This document shows positions 24,509 through 37,609 of a stretch of DNA of 64,000 nt, one piece after another. The position numbers and the translations under genes were made by a program. Source of the DNA: Cylicocyclus nassatus (taxonomy: Eukaryota > Nematoda > Chromadorea > Rhabditida > Strongylidae). Every line of letters starts with the position of its first letter. Positions within the stretch are counted from its first letter, which is position 1. The notes under the pieces are model-generated. The model saw nothing but the letters and a program-made list of their open reading frames with translations, did no database searches and had not been told where the DNA came from. The stretch is from positions 124,001 to 188,000 of the forward strand of contig CATQJL010000001.1 of NCBI GenBank assembly GCA_958299035.1, read 5' to 3'.

Positions 24509-27059
24509 AATATGGGTGGCTATATATTGAGAATCGTTGTTTTTGCGAGCCATTGCAAAGGTACTCGGACCCGACCTCTGGGACTGGCCTGGAGTTTTGT
24601 ATTAGATTCCTCATTTTCCAATAGAGCAGTACTAGTCCTGGAAACATTTGACGTTCCCGGAATCGTGAATTTTTGAAGGAATATGGGTGGGTATATATTG
24701 AGAATCGTTGTTTTTGCGAGCCATTGCAAAGGTACTCGGACCCAACCTCTGGGACTGGCCTGGAGTTTTGTGTTAGATTTCTCACTTTCCAATAGAGCAG
24801 AACTAGTCCTGGAAACATTTGACGTTTCCGGAATCGTGAAGTTCTGAAGGAATATGGGTGGGTATATATTGAGAATCGTTGTTTTTGCGAGCCTGCAAGG
24901 GTACTCGGACCCGACCTCTAGGACTGGCCTGGAGTTTTGTATTAGATTTCTCACTTTCCAATAGAGCAGTACTAGTCCTGGAAGCATTTGACGTTTCCGG
25001 AATCGTGAATTTTTGAAGGAATATGGGTGGGTCTATATTGAGAATCGTTGTTTTTGCGAGCCATTGCAAAGGTACTCGGACCCGACCTCTGGGACTGCCC
25101 TGGAGTTTCGTATTAGATTTCTCACTTTCCAATAGAGAAGTACTAGTCCTGGAAACATTTGACGTTTCCGGAATCGTGAATTTTTGAAGGAATATGGGTG
25201 GATATATTTTGAGAATCGTTGTTTTTGCGAGCCTGCAAGGGTACTCGGACCCGACCTCTAGGACTGGCCTGGAGTTTTGTATTAGATTTCTCACTTTCCA
25301 ATAGAGCAGTACTAGTACTGGAAACATTTGACGTTTCCGGAATTGTGAATTTTTGAAGGAATATGGGTGGGTATATTTTGAGAATCGTTGTTTTTGCGAG
25401 CCTGCAAGGGTAGTCGGACCCGACCTCTAGGACTGGCCTGGAGTTTTGTATTAGATTTCTCACTTTCCAATAGAGCAGTACTAGTCCTGGAAGCATTTGA
25501 CGTTTCCGGAGTCGTGAATTTTTGAAGGAATATGGGTGGGTATATATTGAGAATCGTTGTTTTTGCGAGCCATTGCAAAGGTACTCGGACCCGACCTCTG
25601 GGACTGGCCTGGAGTTTTGTATTAGATTTCTCATTTTCCAATAGAGCAGTACTAGTCCTGGAAACATTTGACGTTTCCGGAATGGTGAATTTTTGAAGGA
25701 ATATGGGTGGGTATATTTTGAGAATCGTTGTTTTTGCGAGCCTGCAAGGGTACTCGGACCCGACCTCTAGGACTGGCCTGGAGTTTTGTATTAGATTTCT
25801 CACTTTCCAATAGAGCAGTACTAGTCCTGGAAGCATTTGACGTTTCCGGAATCGTGAATTTTTGAAGGAATATGGGTGGGTATATATTGAGAATCGTTGT
25901 TTTTGCGAGCCATTGCAAAGGTACTCGGACCCGACCTCTGGGACTGCCCTGGAGTTTCGTATTAGATTTCTCACTTTCCAATAGAGAAGTACTAGTCCTG
26001 GAAACATTTGACGTTTCCGGAATCGTGAATTTTTGAAGGAATATGGGTGGGTATATTTTGAGAATCGTTGTTTTTGCGAGCCTGCAAGGGTACTCGGACC
26101 CGACCTCTAGGACTGGCCTGGAGTTTTGTATTAGATTTCTCACTTTCCAATAGAGCAGTACTAGTCCTGGAAGCATTTGACGTTTCCGGAGTCGTGAATT
26201 TTTGAAGGAATATGGGTGGGTATATATTGAGAATCGTTGTTTTTGCGAGCCATTGCAAAGGTACTCGGACCCGACCTCTGGGACTGGCCTGGAGTTTTGT
26301 ATTAGATTTCTCATTTTCCAATAGAGCAGAATTAGTCCTGGAAACATTTGACGTTTCCGGAATTGTGAATTTTTGAAGGAATATGGGTGGATATATTTTG
26401 AGAATCGTTGTTTTTGCGAGCCTGCAAGGGTACTCGGACCCGACCTCTAGGACTGGCCTGGAGTTTTGTATTAGATTTCTCACTTTCCAATAGAGCAGTA
26501 CTAGTCCTGGAAGCATTTGACGTTTCCGGAATCGTGAATTTTTGAAGGAATATGGGTGGGTATATATTGAGAATCGTTGTTTTTGCGAGCCATTGCAAAG
26601 GTACTCGGACCCGACCTCTGGGACTGCCCTGGAGTTTCGTATTAGATTTCTCACTTTCCAATAGAGAAGTACTAGTCCTGGAAACATTTGACGTTTCCGG
26701 AATCGTGAATTTTTGAAGGAATATGGGTGGGTATATTTTGAGAATCGTTGTTTTTGCGAGCCTGCAAGGGTACTCGGACCCGACCTCTAGGACTGGCCTG
26801 GAGTTTTGTATTAGATTTCTCACTTTCCAATAGAGCAGTACTAGTCCTGGAAGCATTTGACGTTTCCGGAGTCGTGAATTTTTGAAGGAATATGGGTGGG
26901 TATATATTGAGAATCGTTGTTTTTGCGAGCCATTGCAAAGGTACTCGGACCCGACCTCTGGGACTGGCCTGGAGTTTTGTATTAGATTTCTCATTTTCCA
27001 ATAGAGCAGAATTAGTCCTGGAAACATTTGACGTTTCCGGAATTGTGAATTTTTGAAGG
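24509..27059. repeat. Extended HOR copy C6 (15 monomers, 2,551 bp)
   Basis: It is bounded by p12 C markers at 24,520 and 27,071, with the p56 G marker at 25,413. Its length is canonical plus one 680-bp tetramer. A further GGGTGGATAT short monomer lies near 26,390, where a second pass through the tetramer starts. Private changes include GTGTTAGATT near 24,771 and GGGTCTATATT near 25,032. Confidence 0.88.
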
Positions 27060-28930
27060 AATATGGGTGGCTATATATTGAGAATCGTTGTTTTTGCGAG
27101 CCATTGCAAAGGTACTCGGACCCGACCTCTGGGACTGGCCTGGAGTTTTGTATTAGATTCCTCATTTTCCAATAGAGCAGTACTAGTCCTGGAAACATTT
27201 GACGTTCCCGGAATCGTGAATTTTTGAAGGAATATGGGTGGGTATATATTGAGAATCGTTGTTTTTGCGAGCCATTGCAAAGGTACTCGGACCCAACCTC
27301 AGGGACTGGCCTGGAGTTTTGTATTAGATTTCTCACTTTCCAATAGAGCAGAACTAGTCCTGGAAACATTTGACGTTTCCGGAATCGTGAAGTTTTGAAG
27401 GAATATGGGTGGGTATATATTGAGAATCGTTGTTTTTGCGAGCCTGCAAGGGTACTCGGACCCGACCTCTAGGACTGGCCTGGAGTTTTGTATTAGATTT
27501 CTCACTTTCCAATAGAGCAGTACTAGTCCTGGAAGCATTTGACGTTTCCGGAATCGTGAATTTTTGAAGGAATATGGGTGGGTATATATTGAGAATCGTT
27601 GTTTTTGCGAGCCATTGCAAAGGTACTCGGACCCGACCTCTGGGACTGCCCTGGAGTTTCGTATTAGATTTCTCACTTTCCAATAGAGAAGTACTAGTCC
27701 TGGAAACATTTGACGTTTCCGGAATCGTGAATTTTTGAAGGAATATGGGTGGATATATTTTGAGAATCGTTGTTTTTGCGAGCCTGCAAGGGTACTCGGA
27801 CCCGACCTCTAGGACTGGCCTGGAGTTTTGTATTAGATTTCTCACTTTCCAATAGAGCAGTACTAGTACTGGAAACATTTGACGTTTCCGGAATTGTGAA
27901 TTTTTGAAGGAATATGGGTGGGTATATTTTGAGAATCGTTGTTTTTGCGAGCCTGCAAGGGTAGTCGGACCCGACCTCTAGGACTGGCCTGGAGTTTTGT
28001 ATTAGATTTCTCACTTTCCAATAGAGCAGTACTAGTCCTGGAAGCATTTGACGTTTCCGGAGTCGTGAATTTTTGAAGGAATATGGGTGGGTATATATTG
28101 AGAATCGTTGTTTTTGCGAGCCATTGCAAAGGTACTCGGACCCGACCTCTGGGACTGGCCTGGAGTTTTGTATTAGATTTCTCATTTTCCAATAGAGCAG
28201 TACTAGTCCTGGAAACATTTGACGTTTCCGGAATGGTGAATTTTTGAAGGAATATGGGTGGGTATATTTTGAGAATCGTTGTTTTTGCGAGCCTGCAAGG
28301 GTACTCGGACCCGACCTCTAGGACTGGCCTGGAGTTTTGTATTAGATTTCTCACTTTCCAATAGAGCAGTACTAGTCCTGGAAGCATTTGACGTTTCCGG
28401 AATCGTGAATTTTTGAAGGAATATGGGTGGGTATATATTGAGAATCGTTGTTTTTGCGAGCCATTGCAAAGGTACTCGGACCCGACCTCTGGGACTGCCC
28501 TGGAGTTTCGTATTAGATTTCTCACTTTCCAATAGAGAAGTACTAGTCCTGGAAACATTTGACGTTTCCGGAATCGTGAATTTTTGAAGGAATATGGGTG
28601 GGTATATTTTGAGAATCGTTGTTTTTGCGAGCCTGCAAGGGTACTCGGACCCGACCTCTAGGACTGGCCTGGAGTTTTGTATTAGATTTCTCACTTTCCA
28701 ATAGAGCAGTACTAGTCCTGGAAGCATTTGACGTTTCCGGAGTCGTGAATTTTTGAAGGAATATGGGTGGGTATATATTGAGAATCGTTGTTTTTGCGAG
28801 CCATTGCAAAGGTACTCGGACCCGACCTCTGGGACTGGCCTGGAGTTTTGTATTAGATTTCTCATTTTCCAATAGAGCAGAATTAGTCCTGGAAACATTT
28901 GACGTTTCCGGAATTGTGAATTTTTGAAGG
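27060..28930. repeat. Canonical 11-mer HOR copy C7 (1,871 bp)
   Basis: It is bounded by p12 C markers at 27,071 and 28,942. Canonical order: (1) long, p12 C, GATTCCTCATT; (2) long, CCCAACC, GCAGAACTAG; (3) hybrid short with TATATATT; (4) long, GCCCTGGAGTTTCG, GAGAAG; (5) short, GGGTGGATAT, GTACTAGTAC; (6) short, GTAGTCGG, GGAGTCG; (7) long, CTCATT, AATGGTG; (8) short, GAAGC; (9) long, GCCCTGGAGTTTCG; (10) short, GGAGTCG; (11) long, GAATTAG, AATTGTG. Six long and five short monomers give 1,871 bp. A private change is CCTCAGGGAC near 27,300. Confidence 0.92.
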
Positions 28931-30630
28931 AATATGGGTGGCTATATATTGAGAATCGTTGTTTTTGCGAGCCATTGCAAAGGTACTCGGACCCGACCTC
29001 TGGGACTGGCCTGGAGTTTTGTATTAGATTCCTCATTTTCCAATAGAGCAGTACTAGTCCTGGAAACATTTGACGTTCCCGGAATCGTGAATTTTTGAAG
29101 GAATATGGGTGGGTATATATTGAGAATCGTTGTTTTTGCGAGCCTGCAAGGGTACTCGGACCCGACCTCTAGGACTGGCCTGGAGTTTTGTATTAGATTT
29201 CTCACTTTCCAATAGAGCAGTACTAGTCCTGGAAGCATTTGACGTTTCCGGAATCGTGAATTTTTGAAGGAATATGGGTGGGTATATATTGAGAATCGTT
29301 GTTTTTGCGAGCCATTGCAAAGGTACTCGGACCCGACCTCTGGGACTGCCCTGGAGTTTCGTATTAGATTTCTCACTTTCCAATAGAGAAGTACTAGTCC
29401 TGGAAACATTTGACGTTTCCGGAATCGTGAATTTTTGAAGGAATATGGGTGGATATATTTTGAGAATCGTTGTTTTTGCGAGCCTGCAAGGGTACTCGGA
29501 CCCGACCTCTAGGACTGGCCTGGAGTTTTGTATTAGATTTCTCACTTTCCAATAGAGCAGTACTAGTACTGGAAACATTTGACGTTTCCGGAATTGTGAA
29601 TTTTTGAAGGAATATGGGTGGGTATATTTTGAGAATCGTTGTTTTTGCGAGCCTGCAAGGGTAGTCGGACCCGACCTCTAGGACTGGCCTGGAGTTTTGT
29701 ATTAGATTTCTCACTTTCCAATAGAGCAGTACTAGTCCTGGAAGCATTTGACGTTTCCGGAGTCGTGAATTTTTGAAGGAATATGGGTGGGTATATATTG
29801 AGAATCGTTGTTTTTGCGAGCCATTGCAAAGGTACTCGGACCCGACCTCTGGGACTGGCCTGGAGTTTTGTATTAGATTTCTCATTTTCCAATAGAGCAG
29901 TACTAGTCCTGGAAACATTTGACGTTTCCGGAATGGTGAATTTTTGAAGGAATATGGGTGGGTATATTTTGAGAATCGTTGTTTTTGCGAGCCTGCAAGG
30001 GTACTCGGACCCGACCTCTAGGACTGGCCTGGAGTTTTGTATTAGATTTCTCACTTTCCAATAGAGCAGTACTAGTCCTGGAAGCATTTGACGTTTCCGG
30101 AATCGTGAATTTTTGAAGGAATATGGGTGGGTATATATTGAGAATCGTTGTTTTTGCGAGCCATTGCAAAGGTACTCGGACCCGACCTCTGGGACTGCCC
30201 TGGAGTTTCGTATTAGATTTCTCACTTTCCAATAGAGAAGTACTAGTCCTGGAAACATTTGACGTTTCCGGAATCGTGAATTTTTGAAGGAATATGGGTG
30301 GGTATATTTTGAGAATCGTTGTTTTTGCGAGCCTGCAAGGGTACTCGGACCCGACCTCTAGGACTGGCCTGGAGTTTTGTATTAGATTTCTCACTTTCCA
30401 ATAGAGCAGTACTAGTCCTGGAAGCATTTGACGTTTCCGGAGTCGTGAATTTTTGAAGGAATATGGGTGGGTATATATTGAGAATCGTTGTTTTTGCGAG
30501 CCATTGCAAAGGTACTCGGACCCGACCTCTGGGACTGGCCTGGAGTTTTGTATTAGATTTCTCATTTTCCAATAGAGCAGAATTAGTCCTGGAAACATTT
30601 GACGTTTCCGGAATTGTGAATTTTTGAAGG
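28931..30630. repeat. Shortened HOR copy C8 (10 monomers, 1,700 bp)
   Basis: It is bounded by p12 C markers at 28,942 and 30,642, with the p56 G marker at 29,664. Its length is canonical minus one long monomer. The missing one is monomer 2 (CCCAACC, GAACTAG): monomer 1 is followed directly by the hybrid short monomer near 29,108. Confidence 0.9.
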
Positions 30631-32501
30631 AATATGGGTGGCTATATATTGAGAATCGTTGTTTTTGCGAGCCATTGCAAAGGTACTCGGACCCGACCTC
30701 TGGGACTGGCCTGGAGTTTTGTATTAGATTCCTCATTTTCCAATAGAGCAGTACTAGTCCTGGAAACATTTGACGTTCCCGGAATCGTGAATTTTTGAAG
30801 GAATATGGGTGGGTATATATTGAGAATCGTTGTTTTTGCGAGCCATTGCAAAGGTACTCGGACCCAACCTCTGGGACTGGCCTGGAGTTTTGTATTAGAT
30901 TTCTCACTTTCCAATAGAGCAGAACTAGTCCTGGAAACATTTGACGTTTCCGGAATCGTGAAGTTTTGAAGGAATATGGGTGGGTATATATTGAGAATCG
31001 TTGTTTTTGCGAGCCTGCAAGGGTACTCGGACCCGACCTCTAGGACTGGCCTGGAGTTTTGTATTAGATTTCTCACTTTCCAATAGAGCAGTACTAGTCC
31101 TGGAAGCATTTGACGTTTCCGGAATCGTGAATTTTTGAAGGAATATGGGTGGGTATATATTGAGAATCGTTGTTTTTGCGAGCCATTGCAAAGGTACTCG
31201 GACCCGACCTCTGGGACTGCCCTGGAGTTTCGTATTAGATTTCTCACTTTCCAATAGAGAAGTACTAGTCCTGGAAACATTTGACGTTTCCGGAATCGTG
31301 AATTTTTGAAGGAATATGGGTGGATATATTTTGAGAATCGTTGTTTTTGCGAGCCTGCAAGGGTACTCGGACCCGACCTCTAGGACTGGCCTGGAGTTTT
31401 GTATTAGATTTCTCACTTTCCAATAGAGCAGTACTAGTACTGGAAACATTTGACGTTTCCGGAATTGTGAATTTTTGAAGGAATATGGGTGGGTATATTT
31501 TGAGAATCGTTGTTTTTGCGAGCCTGCAAGGGTAGTCGGACCCGACCTCTAGGACTGGCCTGGAGTTTTGTATTAGATTTCTCACTTTCCAATAGAGTAG
31601 TACTAGTCCTGGAAGCATTTGACGTTTCCGGAGTCGTGAATTTTTGAAGGAATATGGGTGGGTATATATTGAGAATCGTTGTTTTTGCGAGCCATTGCAA
31701 AGGTACTCGGACCCGACCTCTGGGACTGGCCTGGAGTTTTGTATTAGATTTCTCATTTTCCAATAGAGCAGTACTAGTCCTGGAAACATTTGACGTTTCC
31801 GGAATGGTGAATTTTTGAAGGAATATGGGTGGGTATATTTTGAGAATCGTTGTTTTTGCGAGCCTGCAAGGGTACTCGGACCCGACCTCTAGGACTGGCC
31901 TGGAGTTTTGTATTAGATTTCTCACTTTCCAATAGAGCAGTACTAGTCCTGGAAGCATTTGACGTTTCCGGAATCGTGAATTTTTGAAGGAATATGGGTG
32001 GGTATATATTGAGAATCGTTGTTTTTGCGAGCCATTGCAAAGGTACTCGGACCCGACCTCTGGGACTGCCCTGGAGTTTCGTATTAGATTTCTCACTTTC
32101 CAATAGAGAAGTACTAGTCCTGGAAACATTTGACGTTTCCGGAATCGTGAATTTTTGAAGGAATATGGGTGGGTATATTTTGAGAATCGTTGTTTTTGCG
32201 AGCCTGCAAGGGTACTCGGACCCGACCTCTAGGACTGGCCTGGAGTTTTGTATTAGATTTCTCACTTTCCAATAGAGCAGTACTAGTCCTGGAAGCATTT
32301 GACGTTTCCGGAGTCGTGAATTTTTGAAGGAATATGGGTGGGTATATATTGAGAATCGTTGTTTTTGCGAGCCATTGCAAAGGTACTCGGACCCGACCTC
32401 TGGGACTGGCCTGGAGTTTTGTATTAGATTTCTCATTTTCCAATAGAGCAGAATTAGTCCTGGAAACATTTGACGTTTCCGGAATTGTGAATTTTTGAAG
32501 G
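30631..32501. repeat. Canonical 11-mer HOR copy C9 (1,871 bp)
   Basis: It is bounded by p12 C markers at 30,642 and 32,513, with the p56 G marker at 31,535. Monomer order equals copy C7. One private change is GAGTAGTAC near 31,597. Together with C7 and C11 it defines the canonical length. Confidence 0.92.
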
Positions 32502-35500
32502 AATATGGGTGGCTATATATTGAGAATCGTTGTTTTTGCGAGCCATTGCAAAGGTACTCGGACCCGACCTCTGGGACTGGCCTGGAGTTTTGTATTAGAT
32601 TCCTCATTTTCCAATAGAGCAGTACTAGTCCTGGAAACATTTGACGTTCCCGGAATCGTGAATTTTTGAAGGAATATGGGTGGGTATATTTTGAGAATCG
32701 TTGTTTTTGCGAGCCTGCAAGGGTACTCGGACCCGACCTCTAGGACTGGCCTGGAGTTTTGTATTAGATTTCTCACTTTCCAATAGAGCAGTACTAGTCC
32801 TGGAAGCATTTGACGTTTCCGGAGTCGTGAATTTTTGAAGGAATATGGGTGGGTATATATTGAGAATCGTTGTTTTTGCGAGCCATTGCAAAGGTACTCG
32901 GACCCGACCTCTGGGACTGGCCTGGAGTTTTGTATTAGATTTCTCATTTTCCAATAGAGCAGAATTAGTCCTGGAAACATTTGACGTTTCCGGAATTGTG
33001 AATTTTTGAAGGAATATGGGTGGCTATATATTGAGAATCGTTGTTTTTGCGAGCCATTGCAAAGGTACTCGGACCCGACCTCTGGGACTGGCCTGGAGTT
33101 TTGTATTAGATTCCTCATTTTCCAATAGAGCAGTACTAGTCCTGGAAACATTTGACGTTCCCGGAATCGTGAATTTTTGAAGGAATATGGGTGGGTATAT
33201 ATTGAGAATCGTTGTTTTTGCGAGCCATTGCAAAGGTACTCGGACCCGACCTCTGGGACTGGCCTGGAGTTTTGTATTAGATTTCTCATTTTCCAATAGA
33301 GCAGAATTAGTCCTGGAAACATTTGACGTTTCCGGAATTGTGAATTTTTGAAGGAATATGGGTGGCTATATATTGAGAATCGTTGTTTTTGCGAGCCATT
33401 GCAAAGGTACTCGGACCCGACCTCTGGGACTGGCCTGGAGTTTTGTATTAGATTCCTCATTTTCCAATAGAGCAGTACTAGTCCTGGAAACATTTGACGT
33501 TCCCGGAATCGTGAATTTTTGAAGGAATATGGGTGGGTATATATTGAGAATCGTTGTTTTTGCGAGCCATTGCAAAGGTACTCGGACCCAACCTCTGGGA
33601 CTGGCCTGGAGTTTTGTATTAGATTTCTCACTTTCCAATAGAGCAGAACTAGTCCTGGAAACATTTGACGTTTCCGGAATCGTGAAGTTTTGAAGGAATA
33701 TGGGTGGGTATATATTGAGAATCGTTGTTTTTGCGAGCCTGCAAGGGTACTCGGACCCGACCTCTAGGACTGGCCTGGAGTTTTGTATTAGATTTCTCAC
33801 TTTCCAATAGAGCAGTACTAGTCCTGGAAGCATTTGACGTTTCCGGAGTCGTGAATTTTTGAAGGAATATGGGTGGGTATATATTGAGAATCGTTGTTTT
33901 TGCGAGCCATTGCAAAGGTACTCGGACCCGACCTCTGGGACTGGCCTGGAGTTTTGTATTAGATTTCTCATTTTCCAATAGAGCAGAATTAGTCCTGGAA
34001 ACATTTGACGTTTCCGGAATTGTGAATTTTTGAAGGAATATGGGTGGCTATATATTGAGAATCGTTGTTTTTGCGAGCCATTGCAAAGGTACTCGGACCC
34101 GACCTCTGGGACTGGCCTGGAGTTTTGTATTAGATTCCTCATTTTCCAATAGAGCAGTACTAGTCCTGGAAACATTTGACGTTCCCGGAATCGTGAATTT
34201 TTGAAGGAATATGGGTGGGTATATTTTGAGAATCGTTGTTTTTGCGAGCCTGCAAGGGTACTCGGACCCGACCTCTAGGACTGGCCTGGAGTTTTGTATT
34301 AGATTTCTCACTTTCCAATAGAGCAGTACTAGTCCTGGAAGCATTTGACGTTTCCGGAGTCGTGAATTTTTGAAGGAATATGGGTGGGTATATATTGAGA
34401 ATCGTTGTTTTTGCGAGCCATTGCAAAGGTACTCGGACCCGACCTCTGGGACTGGCCTGGAGTTTTGTATTAGATTTCTCATTTTCCAATAGAGCAGAAT
34501 TAGTCCTGGAAACATTTGACGTTTCCGGAATTGTGAATTTTTGAAGGAATATGGGTGGCTATATATTGAGAATCGTTGTTTTTGCGAGCCATTGCAAAGG
34601 TACTCGGACCCGACCTCTGGGACTGGCCTGGAGTTTTGTATTAGATTCCTCATTTTCCAATAGAGCAGTACTAGTCCTGGAAACATTTGACGTTCCCGGA
34701 ATCGTGAATTTTTGAAGGAATATGGGTGGGTATATATTGAGAATCGTTGTTTTTGCGAGCCATTGCAAAGGTACTCGGACCCAACCTCTGGGACTGGCCT
34801 GGAGTTTTGTATTAGATTTCTCACTTTCCAATAGAGCAGAACTAGTCCTGGAAACATTTGACGTTTCCGGAATCGTGAAGTTTTGAAGGAATATGGGTGG
34901 GTATATATTGAGAATCGTTGTTTTTGCGAGCCTGCAAGGGTACTCGGACCCGACCTCTAGGACTGGCCTGGAGTTTTGTATTAGATTTCTCACTTTCCAA
35001 TAGAGCAGTACTAGTCCTGGAAGCATTTGACGTTTCCGGAATCGTGAATTTTTGAAGGAATATGGGTGGGTATATATTGAGAATCGTTGTTTTTGCGAGC
35101 CATTGCAAAGGTACTCGGACCCGACCTCTGGGACTGCCCTGGAGTTTCGTATTAGATTTCTCACTTTCCAATAGAGAAGTACTAGTCCTGGAAACATTTG
35201 ACGTTTCCGGAATCGTGAATTTTTGAAGGAATATGGGTGGATATATTTTGAGAATCGTTGTTTTTGCGAGCCTGCAAGGGTACTCGGACCCGACCTCTAG
35301 GACTGGCCTGGAGTTTTGTATTAGATTTCTCACTTTCCAATAGAGCAGTACTAGTACTGGAAACATTTGACGTTTCCGGAATTGTGAATTTTTGAAGGAA
35401 TATGGGTGGGTATATTTTGAGAATCGTTGTTTTTGCGAGCCTGCAAGGGTAGTCGGACCCGACCTCTAGGACTGGCCTGGAGTTTTGTATTAGATTTCTC

Positions 35501-35738
35501 ACTTTCCAATAGAGCAGTACTAGTCCTGGAAGCATTTGACGTTTCCGGAGTCGTGAATTTTTGAAGGAATATGGGTGGGTATATATTGAGAATCGTTGTT
35601 TTTGCGAGCCATTGCAAAGGTACTCGGACCCGACCTCTGGGACTGGCCTGGAGTTTTGTATTAGATTTCTCATTTTCCAATAGAGCAGTACTAGTCCTGG
35701 AAACATTTGACGTTTCCGGAATTGTGAATTTTTGAAGG
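32502..35738. repeat. HOR copy C10 with internal 2-4-mer amplification (3,237 bp, 19 monomers)
   Basis: The p12 C marker, normally one per HOR, occurs at 32,513, 33,024, 33,366, 34,048 and 34,559 before the next copy begins with 35,750. The steps are 511, 342, 682, 511 and 1,191 bp, all whole-monomer sums. The first monomers and the last two or three of the unit have been re-amplified, while the middle of the unit appears only once at the end. This looks like HOR decay or birth of a shorter HOR by unequal exchange. Confidence 0.88.
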
Positions 35739-37609
35739 AATATGGGTGGCTATATATTGAGAATCGTTGTTTTTGCGAGCCATTGCAAAGGTACTCGGAC
35801 CCGACCTCTGGGACTGGCCTGGAGTTTTGTATTAGATTCCTCATTTTCCAATAGAGCAGTACTAGTCCTGGAAACATTTGACGTTCCCGGAATCGTGAAT
35901 TTTTGAAGGAATATGGGTGGGTATATATTGAGAATCGTTGTTTTTGCGAGCCATTGCAAAGGTACTCGGACCCAACCTCTGGGACTGGCCTGGAGTTTTG
36001 TATTAGATTTCTCACTTTCCAATAGAGCAGAACTAGTCCTGGAAACATTTGACGTTTCCGGAATCGTGAAGTTTTGAAGGAATATGGGTGGGTATATATT
36101 GAGAATCGTTGTTTTTGCGAGCCTGCAAGGGTACTCGGACCCGACCTCTAGGACTGGCCTGGAGTTTTGTATTAGATTTCTCACTTTCCAATAGAGCAGT
36201 ACTAGTCCTGGAAGCATTTGACGTTTCCGGAATCGTGAATTTTTGAAGGAATATGGGTGGGTATATATTGAGAATCGTTGTTTTTGCGAGCCATTGCAAA
36301 GGTACTCGGACCCGACCTCTGGGACTGCCCTGGAGTTTCGTATTAGATTTCTCACTTTCCAATAGAGAAGTACTAGTCCTGGAAACATTTGACGTTTCCG
36401 GAATCGTGAATTTTTGAAGGAATATGGGTGGATATATTTTGAGAATCGTTGTTTTTGCGAGCCTGCAAGGGTACTCGGACCCGACCTCTAGGACTGGCCT
36501 GGAGTTTTGTATTAGATTTCTCACTTTCCAATAGAGCAGTACTAGTACTGGAAACATTTGACGTTTCCGGAATTGTGAATTTTTGAAGGAATATGGGTGG
36601 GTATATTTTGAGAATCGTTGTTTTTGCGAGCCTGCAAGGGTAGTCGGACCCGACCTCTAGGACTGGCCTGGAGTTTTGTATTAGATTTCTCACTTTCCAA
36701 TAGAGCAGTACTAGTCCTGGAAGCATTTGACGTTTCCGGAGTCGTGAATTTTTGAAGGAATATGGGTGGGTATATATTGAGAATCGTTGTTTTTGCGAGC
36801 CATTGCAAAGGTACTCGGACCCGACCTCTGGGACTGGCCTGGAGTTTTGTATTAGATTTCTCATTTTCCAATAGAGCAGTACTAGTCCTGGAAACATTTG
36901 ACGTTTCCGGAATGGTGAATTTTTGAAGGAATATGGGTGGGTATATTTTGAGAATCGTTGTTTTTGCGAGCCTGCAAGGGTACTCGGACCCGACCTCTAG
37001 GACTGGCCTGGAGTTTTGTATTAGATTTCTCACTTTCCAATAGAGCAGTACTAGTCCTGGAAGCATTTGACGTTTCCGGAATCGTGAAGTTTTGAAGGAA
37101 TATGGGTGGGTATATATTGAGAATCGTTGTTTTTGCGAGCCATTGCAAAGGTACTCGGACCCGACCTCTGGGACTGCCCTGGAGTTTCGTATTAGATTTC
37201 TCACTTTCCAATAGAGAAGTACTAGTCCTGGAAACATTTGACGTTTCCGGAATCGTGAATTTTTGAAGGAATATGGGTGGATATATTTTGAGAATCGTTG
37301 TTTTTGCGAGCCTGCAAGGGTACTCGGACCCGACCTCTAGGACTGGCCTGGAGTTTTGTATTAGATTTCTCACTTTCCAATAGAGAAGTACTAGTCCTGG
37401 AAACATTTGACGTTTCCGGAATCGTGAATTTTTGAAGGAATATGGGTGGGTATATATTGAGAATCGTTGTTTTTGCGAGCCATTGCAAAGGTACTCGGAC
37501 CCGACCTCTGGGACTGGCCTGGAGTTTTGTATTAGATTTCTCATTTTCCAATAGAGCAGAATTAGTCCTGGAAACATTTGACGTTTCCGGAATTGTGAAT
37601 TTTTGAAGG
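35739..37609. repeat. 11-mer HOR copy C11 (1,871 bp)
   Basis: It is bounded by p12 C markers at 35,750 and 37,621, with the last p56 G marker of the window at 36,643. Length is canonical, but the final third is altered: GTGAAGTTTTG appears near 37,090, and monomer 10 carries GGGTGGATAT and GAGAAG near 37,279-37,386 in place of the usual GAAGC/GGAGTCG form. It is therefore a recombinant copy with conserved length. Confidence 0.85.
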
